A DNA stretch of 64,000 nt from CAWAQA01 sp963784065 (GTDB lineage: Bacteria; Acidobacteriota; Vicinamibacteria; Vicinamibacterales; UBA2999): NCBI GenBank assembly GCA_963784065.1, contig CAWAQA010000004.1, forward strand, positions 248,001 to 312,000, given 5' to 3'. A model generated the notes under the pieces. The model saw only the letters and a list, made by a program, of their open reading frames with translations, was not told the origin of the DNA and searched no databases. Below, in pieces: positions 18,998 to 32,618 of the stretch (its first letter is position 1; each line of letters starts with the position of its first letter). Made by a program: the position numbers and the translations under genes.

Positions 18998-19501
18998 ATG
19001 CATCACACACTGGTAGCGCTCGTCGAAGACAAGCCTGGCGTGCTCAATCGCGTCGCGAACCTGTTTCGCCGCCGCGCGTTCAACATCGAGTCGCTCACGG
19101 TCGGGCGCACCTCGGAAGAGGGCGTCTCGCGCATGACGATCGTCATCGACAGCGACCAGACGAGCGCCGAGCGCGTCACGGCATACCTCTACAAGCTCGT
19201 GAACGTGCTGCAGGTCGAGGACCTCGGCGCGGTGCCGGCCGTCGCCCGCGACCTCGCGCTGGTCAAGGTCGCGGTAGCGGGCCACGACCGTGCCGCGCTG
19301 CTGCGCGTCGTGGACGAGACGCGCGCCCACATCGTGGACACGGGCGAGCAGACCATGACGCTCGAGATCACCGGCGAGCCGCCGCACGTGGACAAGGTCA
19401 TCGCGCGGCTCGAGCCGCTCGGGATCATCGAAATGGTGCGCACCGGCCAGGTGGCGATGCGCCGCGGTGATACCGCCCTGTCAGCCGCGCAGTATTCTTA
19501 G
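18998..19501 (+). CDS. ilvN: acetolactate synthase small (regulatory) subunit
   Basis: The 167-residue regulatory subunit binds the large subunit, activates it and confers valine feedback inhibition. It opens with the ACT domain HTLVALVEDKPGVLNRVANLFRR; residues NIESLTVGRT correspond to the valine-binding region. A second ACT-like domain (LALVKVAVAG, HIVDTGEQTMTLEITG) and MVRTGQVAMRRG complete the IlvH/IlvN fold. AAGGA lies ahead of the ATG. It sits between ilvB and ilvC, as in many BCAA clusters. The family also uses the symbol ilvH. Confidence 0.93.
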   Translation: MHHTLVALVEDKPGVLNRVANLFRRRAFNIESLTVGRTSEEGVSRMTIVIDSDQTSAERVTAYLYKLVNVLQVEDLGAVPAVARDLALVKVAVAGHDRAALLRVVDETRAHIVDTGEQTMTLEITGEPPHVDKVIARLEPLGIIEMVRTGQVAMRRGDTALSAAQYS

Positions 19502-19502
19502 G

Positions 19503-19590
19503 TTCGGGCCGGCGGAAGCCGGCCGCCACGTCGGCAGGCATTCCGGCGAGTTTCCTTGAAATCGTAGGGGGCGGCTTCAGCCGGCCCGGG
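19503..19590. repeat. GC-rich twin palindromes in ilvN-ilvC gap
   Basis: The gap holds GGGCCGGC-GGAA-GCCGGCCG (about 19505-19524) and, 45 bp on, GGCGGCTTCAGCCGGCC (about 19571-19587), a TTCA-loop hairpin. Nothing else is seen here. Confidence 0.75.
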
Positions 19591-19601
19591 AGCAGAGATC
19601 A

Positions 19602-20624
19602 ATGGCAGCGACGATGTACTACGACCAGGACGCGAACATCGATCTGATTCGCAAGAAGAAGGTCGCCATCATCGGGTATGGTTCGCAGGGCCACGCCCAT
19701 GCGCTCAACCTCAAGGACAGCGCCGTTGACGTGGTCGTTGGCCTGCCGTCGGCGAGCAAGTCCGTTGACAAGGCGAAGGCGGCCGGTCTCCGGGTCATGA
19801 GCGTTGCCGACGCTGCCAAGTGGGCCGAGGTCATCATGGTGCTGATACCCGATCAGCACCAGGCCAAGGTCTACAAGGCCGACATCGAGCAGCATCTCAC
19901 CGCCGGCAAGACGCTGATGTTCGCGCACGGCTTCGCGATTCGCTTCGACTGGATCGTGCCGCCCGCCAACGTCGACGTCTCGATGATCGCACCGAAGGCG
20001 CCCGGACATCGCGTGCGCGAGGTCTTCATCGAGGGCGCCGGCGTCCCGGGCCTCCTGGCCGTGCACCAGGACGCGAGCGGCGGCGCCCGCGCGCTCGCCC
20101 TCTCGTACGGCCGCGCGATCGGCTGCGCCCGCGCCGGCATCATCGAGACCACGTTCAAGGAAGAAACCGAGACGGATCTGTTTGGCGAGCAGGCGGTCCT
20201 CTGCGGCGGCACGAGCGCGCTGGTCAAGGCGGGCTTCGAGACGCTCATCGAGGCGGGCTACCAGCCGGAAATCGCCTACTTCGAGTGTCTCCACGAGCTG
20301 AAGCTCATCGTCGATCTGATGTACCGCGGCGGCCTCCAGTACATGCGCTACTCGATCAGCGACACCGCCGAATACGGCGACTACACCGCCGGGCAGCGTA
20401 TCGTCACCGACGAGACGAAGGCGACGATGCGGCAGATCCTGAAAGAGATCCAGGACGGCACGTTCGCGAAGAAGTGGATCGAGGAGAACGAAACCGGCTC
20501 GCGCAACTTCAAGGCGATGCGCGAGGCCGACCGCAACCACCCGGTCGAGGTCGTCGGCTTCAAGCTGCGGAAGATGATGCCGTTCCTCGATCCGGTGACG
20601 GCGCCGCAGCCCGTAACCGTTTAG
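19602..20624 (+). CDS. ilvC: ketol-acid reductoisomerase (class I)
   Basis: The enzyme isomerises and reduces acetolactate (or acetohydroxybutyrate) with NAD(P)H and Mg2+ in BCAA synthesis. The 340-residue length is that of class I. The N-terminal Rossmann loop reads IGYGSQGHAHALNL; the phosphate-contacting loop includes GLPSASKSVDKA, which bears on cofactor choice. The C-terminal knotted helical domain has the metal ligands in TDLFGEQAVLCGG and the active-site FECLHELKLIVDLM. The reading frame is intact, in contrast to ilvB. Hairpin elements flank it on both sides. Confidence 0.96.
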   Translation: MAATMYYDQDANIDLIRKKKVAIIGYGSQGHAHALNLKDSAVDVVVGLPSASKSVDKAKAAGLRVMSVADAAKWAEVIMVLIPDQHQAKVYKADIEQHLTAGKTLMFAHGFAIRFDWIVPPANVDVSMIAPKAPGHRVREVFIEGAGVPGLLAVHQDASGGARALALSYGRAIGCARAGIIETTFKEETETDLFGEQAVLCGGTSALVKAGFETLIEAGYQPEIAYFECLHELKLIVDLMYRGGLQYMRYSISDTAEYGDYTAGQRIVTDETKATMRQILKEIQDGTFAKKWIEENETGSRNFKAMREADRNHPVEVVGFKLRKMMPFLDPVTAPQPVTV

Positions 20625-20651
20625 CTGGCAGCCGGCACGTAGGGCAGACAG

Positions 20652-20731
20652 GCAGGTCGGCCTGCAGGCGGCGGCCCGCTTCAGGCCGGCCTGCCGACTG
20701 TCCCAGCTAGCCCGACCTGAGGGTCGCCTCT
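20652..20731. repeat. large imperfect hairpin in ilvC-ilvD gap
   Basis: GCAGGTCGGCCTG (20652-20664) pairs with CAGGCCGGCCTGC (20682-20694), 12 of 13 positions, with a GC-rich loop. It is followed by CCCGACCTGAGGGTCGCCTCTAC, a relative of the GGCCGACC family, ending just before ilvD. Confidence 0.75.
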
Positions 20732-20736
20732 ACACG

Positions 20737-22401
<1,665 letters not shown>

Positions 22402-22407
22402 CATCGC

Positions 22408-22480
22408 CCGGGTCCCAACGGACCCGGCCTGCGGGCTACGCTATCCGTCGTCCGTGTAGCGCGGGTCCTTTCGGACCCGC
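22408..22480. repeat. two GGGTCC hairpins upstream of peroxiredoxin gene
   Basis: CCGGGTCC-CAAC-GGACCCGG (22408-22427) and GCGGGTCC-TTTC-GGACCCGC (22461-22480) are perfect 8-bp stems in the ilvD-prx gap. They match the type at 7858-7904. Confidence 0.85.
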
Positions 22481-22496
22481 CAAATGGAGATCACAC

Positions 22497-23150
22497 ATGG
22501 CACTGAGACTGGGTGACGAAGCGCCGGATTTCTCGGCGGATACCACCGAGGGACACCTCAATTTCCGTGAATGGAAAGGGAACGGCTGGGCCGTGCTCTT
22601 CTCTCACCCGCGCGACTTCACGCCGGTGTGCACGACGGAGCTCGGCGCGGTGGCCAAGCTCAAGTCGGAGTTCGACAAGCGGAACGTGAAGGTGATTGGA
22701 CTGAGCGTGGACCCGCTCGACGACCATCGCCGGTGGGTGGGCGACATCAAGGACGTGACCGGCGCGACGGTGAACTTTCCGATGATCGCCGATCCCGATC
22801 GCTCGATCGCGCTGCAGTGGGACATGATCCACCCGAACGCGAGCGAGACCGCCACCGTCCGGTCCGTCTTCATCATCGGCCCCGACAACAAGATCAAGCT
22901 GACGCTGACCTATCCGGCGAGCACCGGCCGGAACTTCGCGGAACTGCTGCGCGTCATCGACTCACTGCAGCTCACCGCGGGATATCAGGTGGCGACCCCG
23001 GCCGACTGGAAGCAGGGCGAGGACGTGATCATCGTCCCGGCTGTGTCGGACGAGGACGCGAGGAAGAAATTCCCGGCCGGATTCGAGGCGAAGAAGCCGT
23101 ACCTGCGCGTGACCAAGCAGCCCGACAAGGTAGCGGGAGTACAGGGGTAA
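22497..23150 (+). CDS. 1-Cys peroxiredoxin (Prx6 family)
   Basis: A thiol peroxidase that reduces hydrogen and alkyl peroxides. The 217-residue protein has the peroxidatic Cys45 in the signature PRDFTPVCTTELG, Thr42 and the conserved arginine region ATVRSVFIIGPD. There is no partner resolving cysteine, and the long C-terminal extension (PADWKQGEDVIIVP) is typical of the Prx6 branch. TGGAG precedes the ATG. It follows the BCAA cluster, whose IlvD Fe-S cluster is oxidant-sensitive, but a functional link is only suggestive. Confidence 0.94.
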   Translation: MALRLGDEAPDFSADTTEGHLNFREWKGNGWAVLFSHPRDFTPVCTTELGAVAKLKSEFDKRNVKVIGLSVDPLDDHRRWVGDIKDVTGATVNFPMIADPDRSIALQWDMIHPNASETATVRSVFIIGPDNKIKLTLTYPASTGRNFAELLRVIDSLQLTAGYQVATPADWKQGEDVIIVPAVSDEDARKKFPAGFEAKKPYLRVTKQPDKVAGVQG

Positions 23151-23162
23151 GACGCTCGCTTC

Positions 23163-23269
23163 TTCCGCCTGAAGGCGGAAGCCACTTGAAATTTCGGTGG
23201 CTTCCGGCTTCAGCCGGAAGTTCATGTAGAGGCCGACCTTCAGTGGCCTGGCCCAGGCCGGCCTCTAGG
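23163..23269. repeat. triple palindrome downstream of peroxiredoxin
   Basis: Three hairpins in a row: TTCCGCC-TGAA-GGCGGAA (23163-23180), CTTCCGGC-TTCA-GCCGGAAG (23201-23220) and a degraded GTAGAGGCCGACC/GGCCGGCCTCTAG pair (23226-23269). The first two, about 20 nt apart, form a composite seen again at 52481-52529. They lie between convergent genes. Confidence 0.85.
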
Positions 23270-23285
23270 AATACCTGACACCCAA

Positions 23286-24089
23286 TCAGTCGGAAGTCGG
23301 GGCGAGAAAATCCGTGAAGTTGTCCGCGTCGATGCGGATCGTGACCGGCTGACCAGGGCGGCCTGGCAGGCGTCCTGGCCGCCCGTTGATCGAGAAGGCG
23401 AACGCCGCCGGGTTGCCCACGCGCAGCACGAGCCCGTCGTGCACCGTGAGGCTTTCGCGAGCCCCCGCCTGCATCAGGTCGTAGACGCGGCGGTTGCCGT
23501 CCACCATGGCCTCTACCCAGCACGGCCCGGTCGGACGGATCTCGACGTCGAATGTTTCGCCCGCCGTCGCAACTGGCCGCGCCGGGTCGGAGGCCAGCAG
23601 GACGTCCGGAGCTTGTGACGGAGCGGGTGCGACCTCCACGTCCGCGACGGGCGGCGCCTCTGTGACCGCATCTCCCGGCGTACCCAGCGAGAGATACGCG
23701 ACGAATCCGAGCGAGACGACCGCAATCGCGATGGCCTTCCAGGCTTCGCTGCGCGTCTCCGACGGCAACCCGTACGCGCCATATCCCTTGACGACGAGCA
23801 GGTCGTCCGCGTGACTGCCGTGGGCCCGGCTGTTCGCCGGTGGCCCGGCCTGGGTGTCGACCTCGAGACCGGCCAGGAACTGCGCGACTGTCGCCGCGGG
23901 ATCGAGTCCGACTTCCCGCGCGTAGGCGCGCAGGAACCCGCGGGTGAAGATGCCGGGCGGCACCCTCTCGAAGGCGTTGTTCTCCATCGCGCGCAGGACG
24001 CGCACGTTAATCTTGGTTCGCTGCGCCAGCTCTTCGAGTGAGAGACCCCGGCGCTCGCGGGCGCTCTGCAGCGTTGCGCCCACATCCAT
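23286..24089 (-). CDS. RodZ-like helix-turn-helix membrane protein
   Basis: The 267-residue bitopic protein has RodZ architecture. The N-terminal helix-turn-helix (about 3-68: LQSARERRGLSLEELAQRTK) faces the cytoplasm, one transmembrane helix lies at about 117-136, and a C-terminal DUF4115 beta domain (about 180-262: GPCWVEAMVDGNRRVYDLM) is periplasmic. RodZ links MreB to the cell-wall elongation machinery. The Pro/Ala/Val-rich periplasmic linker is usual. Its immediate neighbour upstream is a small winged-helix protein, 28 nt away, suggesting cotranscription. A role in cell shape is inferred from architecture only. Confidence 0.82.
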   Translation of the reverse strand: MDVGATLQSARERRGLSLEELAQRTKINVRVLRAMENNAFERVPPGIFTRGFLRAYAREVGLDPAATVAQFLAGLEVDTQAGPPANSRAHGSHADDLLVVKGYGAYGLPSETRSEAWKAIAIAVVSLGFVAYLSLGTPGDAVTEAPPVADVEVAPAPSQAPDVLLASDPARPVATAGETFDVEIRPTGPCWVEAMVDGNRRVYDLMQAGARESLTVHDGLVLRVGNPAAFAFSINGRPGRLPGRPGQPVTIRIDADNFTDFLAPTSD

Positions 24090-24117
24090 GACGGCTCCGT
24101 TCCAAACCTGCGCGATG

Positions 24118-24411
24118 CTAGTTCGTAATCAACCGGAACCGTCCGTCCGTCGTCTGGCGGATGAAGCCTTCCTTCAACAACGTGCCGAGCACTCGGGAGC
24201 ACTCGTCTTGCGGCAGGTCGAACAGTCGCGCCGCCTGTTGAAGGGTCGGTGAAAATCCGCGCATTTCAACGAACTCACCACGCACCCGCTCGATGGCTTC
24301 CGACGCGGGTAAAGGGACGCTCCGGCTGGGGAGTGTGCGAACCGTCAGCTGCTTGAATGGAACATCCAGGGGAACTGATGTGCGGGACACGGGGCGTGAG
24401 TGCGTCGCCAT
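24118..24411 (-). CDS. small winged-helix DNA-binding protein
   Basis: The 97-residue protein has an extended basic N-terminus and a C-terminal winged helix: AIERVRGEFVEMRG, FSPTLQQAARLFDLP (helix-turn-helix) and LLKEGFIRQTTDGRFRL (wing). The layout resembles the N-terminal DNA-binding half of LexA- or MarR-like proteins without any effector domain. GGGAGG precedes the ATG, and a promoter-like TTGAAA-17 bp-TAAGGT lies upstream. Target genes are unknown; the rodZ-like gene is next in the same direction. Confidence 0.65.
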   Translation of the reverse strand: MATHSRPVSRTSVPLDVPFKQLTVRTLPSRSVPLPASEAIERVRGEFVEMRGFSPTLQQAARLFDLPQDECSRVLGTLLKEGFIRQTTDGRFRLITN

Positions 24412-24443
24412 AGGCCCTCCCGGTCGCTGACGCTATAACTTTT

Positions 24444-24472
24444 ACCTTACGCCTCGACCCGCGAGTTTTCAA
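24444..24472 (-). promoter_or_regulatory. candidate promoter for winged-helix/rodZ-like pair
   Basis: On the minus strand there is a -35 TTGAAA (24467-24472), a 17-bp spacer and a weaker -10 TAAGGT (24444-24449). It is 33 bp upstream of the ATG at 24411. The divergent 395-bp region (24412-24806) must also hold the TonB receptor promoter, for which I see no convincing hexamer pair and no other feature. Confidence 0.4.
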
Positions 24473-24806
24473 GTAAAGATCGGGCGACTTTGACGGCATC
24501 CCGCGCGCGGGATCGGCAAGTCACTTCGACGGACACCGACGTTCTCCAACGACGAGCTCCCCGTGGCCGTTCACCCGTCCGCAAGACAGCCTGCAGCCAC
24601 CCTCGTCACCAGATGCCGCTCGTCGTCGGACGGATCGAGCGAAATTCTCTTCGGTGTCGTCGATCTCAGTTCCCGTTCACCCAACCTGCTGTGGCGGCGT
24701 CCCAGGTGCCGTGCAGGCCAGCCCTGAACCTCACTGAATCGGCCCGCGGCGGAGGTTCGTTAAAGGTCCGTCGAAATCCGTCGATAAACTGACTGGAGTA
24801 CAGCCC

Positions 24807-27743
24807 ATGTCATCTTTGCGGCGTGTTTTTGCGTGTGGATTGGTGTCGGTGTGCCTCGTCGCTGCGGCGACGGCGGCGGCCGGCCAGGGTGTACAAGCGG
24901 GAACGGTATCTGGCGTCGTTCAGTCCATCGACACGCTGCCCCTTCCGGGGGTCACGGTCGTGGCGACGTCGCCGAACCTTCAGGGTGAGCGCCTCGCGGT
25001 CTCGGACGAGAACGGCGTTTACTACCTGCGGGGACTTCTGCCTGGCACGTACCGGATCACCTTCGACATCCCGGGCTTCCAGCCCGCGGCGCGCGAGGAG
25101 GTCCAGGTCGGCGTTGGCGGCATTGCGGTGGTGGACGCCACGATGTCGCTGGCGGGCGTGACCGAAACGGTCACGGTGACGGCGGAAGCGCCGGCGGTTA
25201 TTGCGGCGCCGAAATTGCGCCAGGGCTACACGAAGGCCGAGATCGACGCGCTGCCCGTGGGACGCCGGCCGTTCGACGTCGGCGAGCTGTCGCCGAACGT
25301 CACGACCAACGCCTCGAACCCGAGCCAGCTGACGATGGCCGGCAGCTTCGGCTTCGATAACGTGTTCATGGTCAACGGCGTCGACGTCAACGACAACATC
25401 CAGGGCACGCCGAACAACCTCTTCATCGAGGATGCGATCCAGGAGACCGCGGTCCTCTCGCACGGCATCTCGGCGGAGTACGGCCGCTTCTCGGGCGGCG
25501 TCGTCAACGTCGTGACGCGCAGCGGCGGTAACTTCTTCAGCGGCAGCTTCCGCGAGGGCCTCAGCAACCCGTCGTGGGTCACCCAGACGCCGCTCGAGCG
25601 CGCCGGCAACATCAAGCACGCCGACATCCTCAGCAAGACGCACGAGGGCACGTTCGGCGGTCCGGTGCTCAAGGACCGCCTCTGGTTCTTCGGCGCCGGC
25701 CGGCTCGAGAAGGCAAACACCTCGAACACGTTCGCGCAGAACGGCGGCGGCTACACGCGCACCGACACCAATCGCCGCGGCGAGGTGAAGTTCACCGGCA
25801 CGCTCGCGCCGACCCAGATGCTGCAGGTCAGCTTCATCGAGAACGCCACCGAGGAAGCCAACCGCTCGGCGGTCGGCGCCGCGGCGCTGCTCGATGCCGG
25901 CACGTTGACGACGCGGCAGCTGCCGAACCGGCTGTTCGGCGCGAACTACAACGGCACCGTGAAGCAGCGCTTTTTCACCACCCTGCAGTATTCCCAGAAG
26001 CATCAGAGCTTCCGCAACAACGGCGGCACCAGCACGGCGATCGTCGACTCGCCGTTCCGCACCCAGGGCGTGCTTGCGGGCGTTCCGGGCGGCCTCTTCT
26101 ACAACGCGCCGTACCTCGACTCGACCGACCCGGAACAGCGGAACAACCGTCAGGTCACCGGCAGCGTCTCGACGCTGCTCTCGACGGGACGCCACGGCAG
26201 CCACGAGCTCAAGAGCGGCGCCGAGTACTTCGTCAGCACGGGGATCGGCGGCAACTCGCAGTCGTCCACCGGCAGCGTGTTCGTCACCGACTACCTGACG
26301 GCCAATGGCAGCGTCGTGCGCGACGCGCAGGGCGCGCCGGTGCCGGTGTTCACGCCGGGCGTCAGCGAGGTCTGGACGTTCCAGGCGGCGCGCGGCGCGC
26401 AGGTCAACATCAACACGACCTCCGTCTATCTGCAGGATCGCTGGACGGTGACGCCGCGCCTGACGCTGGATCTCGGGACCCGCTTCGAGGCCGTGCGCGC
26501 CGACGCGACCGGCGACATCACGACGGTGGATTCCACCTCGATCGTGCCGCGCCTCGGCGCGAGCTACGACCTCCAGGGCAACGGGCAGACGGTGCTCTAC
26601 GGCACCTACGGTCACTACTCGGGCAAGTACAGCCAGGTGCAGTTCGCGGTCAACACGAACGTCGGCCGCCCGAGCGAAGTGGATTACGTCTATTCCGGCC
26701 CGGCCGGCTCGGGCAGCGACTTCGCGCCCGGGTTCGACCCCGCCAACTACTCGCGCGTGATCTTCGCCAACTTCCCGACGGCGAACGTGCGGGTCGCCGA
26801 CGGCATCAAGTCGCCGCTGACGCGCGAGTTCACGCTCGGCCTCGGCCGTGAGCTCGGCAGACGCGGCCACGCGAAGGCGACCTACGCGTGGCGCACCTCG
26901 TCGAACTTCGTCGAGGACTTCGTGGACACGACCACCGGCACCACGACGGTGCCGCTCGTGGGGACGCTCGCGAACAAGGTGTTCGACAACACCGACGCGC
27001 TCTACCGCGACTACCAGGCGATGATCCTGGAGAGCGGCTACCGCATGCGGGACAACATCACGATCAACGGGCACTACACCATGCAGCTGCGCAACCACGG
27101 CACGTTCGCCGGCGAGGCGGCGGGCCAGCCTGGCATCCCGTCGGTCTACGGCAACTTCCCGGAGATCTACGGCCCCGCGCTCGGCCGCCTGATGCCCGAG
27201 GGCCGGCTGGAGAACTTCCAGCGCCACAAGCTGCGGGTCTACGGCAACTACGGGCAGTCGCTCGGACGCTTCGGCTCGCTGGATCTCACGCCGCTCTGGC
27301 GCGTGAACTCGGGCGGCGTCTACAGCCACACGGCGTCACTCGCGACGCCGGCGCAGCTGCTGGCGAACAACCCCGGCTATGGCGCCAGCGACGTCAGCGC
27401 GGCGACGCGCCAGACGGTGTTCTTCGGCGAGCGCGGCGCGTATGACTACAAGGGTTACGGCGTGATGGACTTCGCGGCGACCTACAACCTCGCGGTGTGG
27501 CGCACGCTGCGCCCCTGGTTCAAGGTCGAAGTGTTCAACATGTTCGAGAACCAGAAGCAGATCGCGTGGGATCGCACGGTGGCGGCGAACGCGGCGAGCG
27601 CGCTCGACGCGAACGGCTACCGCACGGACGTCACGCAGGGTCCGCGCTACGGTCAGGCGACGGCGGGGACGCACTTCCCGCAGCCGTATGCGAACCAGAC
27701 CGGCGGCCGCGCGTTCCGCGTCGCCTTCGGCACGCGCTTCTAG
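24807..27743 (+). CDS. TonB-dependent receptor with N-terminal carboxypeptidase-regulatory domain
   Basis: The outer-membrane transporter has 978 residues. Signal peptide (RRVFACGLVSVCLVAAATAAA), carboxypeptidase-regulatory beta-sandwich (about 30-110: GVVQSIDTLPLPGVTVVATS), plug domain (about 130-240: VFMVNGVDVNDNIQG, ISAEYGRFSGGVVNVVT) and a 22-strand barrel ending in the terminal aromatic FRVAFGTRF. This architecture is abundant in Acidobacteriota and imports large substrates such as oligosaccharides or peptides. No lipoprotein partner or TonB/ExbBD genes are adjacent, so the substrate cannot be inferred. GGAG lies 8 nt before the ATG. It ends at a strong bidirectional terminator. Confidence 0.92.
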   Translation: MSSLRRVFACGLVSVCLVAAATAAAGQGVQAGTVSGVVQSIDTLPLPGVTVVATSPNLQGERLAVSDENGVYYLRGLLPGTYRITFDIPGFQPAAREEVQVGVGGIAVVDATMSLAGVTETVTVTAEAPAVIAAPKLRQGYTKAEIDALPVGRRPFDVGELSPNVTTNASNPSQLTMAGSFGFDNVFMVNGVDVNDNIQGTPNNLFIEDAIQETAVLSHGISAEYGRFSGGVVNVVTRSGGNFFSGSFREGLSNPSWVTQTPLERAGNIKHADILSKTHEGTFGGPVLKDRLWFFGAGRLEKANTSNTFAQNGGGYTRTDTNRRGEVKFTGTLAPTQMLQVSFIENATEEANRSAVGAAALLDAGTLTTRQLPNRLFGANYNGTVKQRFFTTLQYSQKHQSFRNNGGTSTAIVDSPFRTQGVLAGVPGGLFYNAPYLDSTDPEQRNNRQVTGSVSTLLSTGRHGSHELKSGAEYFVSTGIGGNSQSSTGSVFVTDYLTANGSVVRDAQGAPVPVFTPGVSEVWTFQAARGAQVNINTTSVYLQDRWTVTPRLTLDLGTRFEAVRADATGDITTVDSTSIVPRLGASYDLQGNGQTVLYGTYGHYSGKYSQVQFAVNTNVGRPSEVDYVYSGPAGSGSDFAPGFDPANYSRVIFANFPTANVRVADGIKSPLTREFTLGLGRELGRRGHAKATYAWRTSSNFVEDFVDTTTGTTTVPLVGTLANKVFDNTDALYRDYQAMILESGYRMRDNITINGHYTMQLRNHGTFAGEAAGQPGIPSVYGNFPEIYGPALGRLMPEGRLENFQRHKLRVYGNYGQSLGRFGSLDLTPLWRVNSGGVYSHTASLATPAQLLANNPGYGASDVSAATRQTVFFGERGAYDYKGYGVMDFAATYNLAVWRTLRPWFKVEVFNMFENQKQIAWDRTVAANAASALDANGYRTDVTQGPRYGQATAGTHFPQPYANQTGGRAFRVAFGTRF

Positions 27744-27770
27744 GACGAGCCGGCAGCAGGGAGCCGGCAG

Positions 27771-27817
27771 CAAAAAAAAAGGCGTGCGGGGTTTTGTGCC
27801 CCGCACGCCTTTTCTCT
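27771..27817. terminator. bidirectional intrinsic terminator
   Basis: GGCGTGCGGGG pairs perfectly with CCCCGCACGCC around a 7-nt loop (TTTTGTG). The stem is preceded by a run of nine A and followed by TTTTCTCTT, so it is a Rho-independent terminator on both strands. It serves the convergent TonB receptor (plus) and ftsH (minus). Confidence 0.92.
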
Positions 27818-27895
27818 TAGTGCCCCCTGCCGACTGCCCCCTGCCCCTGCCCGCTCGTCAACACACAGACACAACGGCAGCAGGCGGATGAGGTG

Positions 27896-29821
27896 CTATC
27901 TGACGCCGTGGACCGGCGGCAACGGCTCCGTCTCGTGCAGTTCCTCGTGCGGCAGCGGCGTCAAGCCGAGCATGCGGCGGAGCTGTTCGCCCTCCATCAC
28001 TTCCTGCTCGAGCAGCAGGCGCGTGACCGACTCGAGCTGCTCGCGGTGCTCGGCGAGGATGCTGCGGGCCTCGGCATGGGCGCCGGTCATGATCCGCTTG
28101 ACCTCGGCATCGATCAGCCGGGCCGTGTCGTCGGCGTAGGCTCCACGCTCGGGGCCGATCGGGATGTCCAGGAACTTGCTGCGCTTGTTGCCGTCGTAGT
28201 TGATGGCGCCGAGCGCGTCGCTCATCCCCCACTCGGTGACCATCGCCCGGGCGATGTCGGTCGCCCGCTGCAGGTCGTTCTGCGCGCCGGTGGAGATCTC
28301 CCCGAGGGCGATCTCTTCGGCCGTCCGGCCGCCGAGCAACACCGCGAGCTGGTTGAGCAGGTCCTTCCGCTGCATCAGGTAACGGTCTTCGAGCGGCAGC
28401 TGCATCGTGTAGCCGAGCGCGCCGAACCCGCGCTGCACGATCGAGATCTTGTGCACCGGATCCATGCCGGGAATGAACGTCGCCACCAGCGCGTGGCCCG
28501 ATTCGTGATACGCGACGATCTCGCGCTCCTTGGTGTTCATGACGCGCTTCTTCTCGAGCCCGGCGATGAGCCGGTCAATCGCTTCGTCGAAGTCGAGCAT
28601 CTCCACCGCGGTCTTGTCCTTGCGCGCCGCCAGCAGCGCCGCTTCGTTCACCAGGTTCGCGAGGTCGGCGCCGGCAAAGCCCGCCGTCCGCGCGGCGACG
28701 ACCTTCAAGTCGACGCCGGGGGACAGCTTCACGTTACGCGTGTGGATCCGGAGGACCTCCTGACGCCCCTTGACGTCCGGCTTGTCCACCAGGACCTGCC
28801 GGTCGAAGCGGCCGGGGCGGAGCAGGGCAGGGTCGAGCACTTCGGGGCGGTTGGTCGCGCCCATGATGATGATCGCCTTGCGCGAGTCGAAGCCGTCCAT
28901 CTCGGCGAGCAGCTGGTTGAGGGTCTGCTCGCGCTCTTCGTGCGAGCCCATCGGGCTCTGCACGCGCGCGCGCCCGAGCGCGTCGAGCTCGTCGATGAAG
29001 ATGATGCAGGGCGCCTTCGCCTCGGCCTGCTGGAACAGATCGCGCACCCGGGCCGCGCCGACGCCGACGAACATCTCGACGAACTCGGATCCGCTCATGC
29101 TGAAGAAGGGCACCTTGGCTTCCCCGGCCACCGCGCGCGCCAGCAGCGTCTTGCCGGTGCCGGGCGGGCCGACGAGCAGGACGCCTTTCGGAATGCGGCC
29201 GCCGAGCGCGGTGTACTTCTTCGGGGTCTTGAGGAACTCGACGATCTCCTTGAGCTCCTGTTCGGCCTCGTCCACGCCCGCCACGTCCGCGAAGCTCACT
29301 TTCACGTCGTCTTCCGCAAACACGCGGTGCTTGCTGCGTGCGAACGACATGACGCCGCCCTCGGCGCCGCTCATCCGGCGGAAGAAGAAGCTCCAGATGG
29401 CGATGAGGATCAGGATCGGGAGGAGCCAGCCGAGGACCTCCGGCAGCCAGCGGCTCACGAACTCGCCCGTGTACTTCACGCTGGTGGCGTCGAGCTCCTC
29501 GAGCAGCTTCGGATCTTCGATCCGCGACGCGCTGAAGTTTCGCTGGCCGTTGACGTCGCGCTTGTAGGTGCCGCGGACGACCTGATCGCCAACCGTCACC
29601 TCGGCGACCTGTCCGCCGCGGACCGCCTCCTTGAACTCGCTGTATGAAATCTGCCGCCCGGATGGCGCGAGGAACCACGCCTGCATGAGCGCCATCACGA
29701 GCAGCGCGCCGAGGACGTACCAGACGGCACTCCCCGGCCTGTTCCCGGGGCCGAGCGTGCGGCGGTCGCCGGGACGCTTCTCCCGCGGGTTCATCCCGGG
29801 TGGTGTGCGAAGGTTCGCCAA
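27896..29821 (-). CDS. ftsH: ATP-dependent zinc metalloprotease FtsH
   Basis: The membrane-bound AAA+ protease degrades misassembled membrane proteins and selected regulators. The 641-residue protein has two transmembrane helices (about 33-51 and 126-145) flanking a periplasmic domain. The AAA domain has Walker A GPPGTGKT, Walker B IIFIDELDALG, the pore motif FVGVGAARVRDLF and second region of homology NRPEVLDPALLRPGRFDRQ. The peptidase active site is HESGH (439-443). It is the last gene of a minus-strand run hspR-dnaJ-clpB-ftsH, though a 98-bp gap with a partial CTCTGTGG repeat separates it from clpB. Confidence 0.96.
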   Translation of the reverse strand: MANLRTPPGMNPREKRPGDRRTLGPGNRPGSAVWYVLGALLVMALMQAWFLAPSGRQISYSEFKEAVRGGQVAEVTVGDQVVRGTYKRDVNGQRNFSASRIEDPKLLEELDATSVKYTGEFVSRWLPEVLGWLLPILILIAIWSFFFRRMSGAEGGVMSFARSKHRVFAEDDVKVSFADVAGVDEAEQELKEIVEFLKTPKKYTALGGRIPKGVLLVGPPGTGKTLLARAVAGEAKVPFFSMSGSEFVEMFVGVGAARVRDLFQQAEAKAPCIIFIDELDALGRARVQSPMGSHEEREQTLNQLLAEMDGFDSRKAIIIMGATNRPEVLDPALLRPGRFDRQVLVDKPDVKGRQEVLRIHTRNVKLSPGVDLKVVAARTAGFAGADLANLVNEAALLAARKDKTAVEMLDFDEAIDRLIAGLEKKRVMNTKEREIVAYHESGHALVATFIPGMDPVHKISIVQRGFGALGYTMQLPLEDRYLMQRKDLLNQLAVLLGGRTAEEIALGEISTGAQNDLQRATDIARAMVTEWGMSDALGAINYDGNKRSKFLDIPIGPERGAYADDTARLIDAEVKRIMTGAHAEARSILAEHREQLESVTRLLLEQEVMEGEQLRRMLGLTPLPHEELHETEPLPPVHGVR

Positions 29822-29919
29822 AAGTCACTCCTACGAACTACGAGACGCAGCGGCCCGTCGATCACGGCGATCGGTGCCTCTGTGGCTCGGGTCACTGACG
29901 TTGCGCCGCATCCGGCCGC

Positions 29920-32532
<2,613 letters not shown>

Positions 32533-32618
32533 GATCTCGTGGGCTGCGGATGACGGGCTTCAGCCTGCGGGGTTGACCGGTCCGCAGCCCGAAGTCCGGA
32601 ATTCGAAGCCGTCTCCTC

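Noticed and set aside
24810..27329. 839-residue minus-strand frame opposite the TonB receptor
   Set aside because: Low-complexity Arg/Val/Ala composition and no motif; antisense artefact of high GC.
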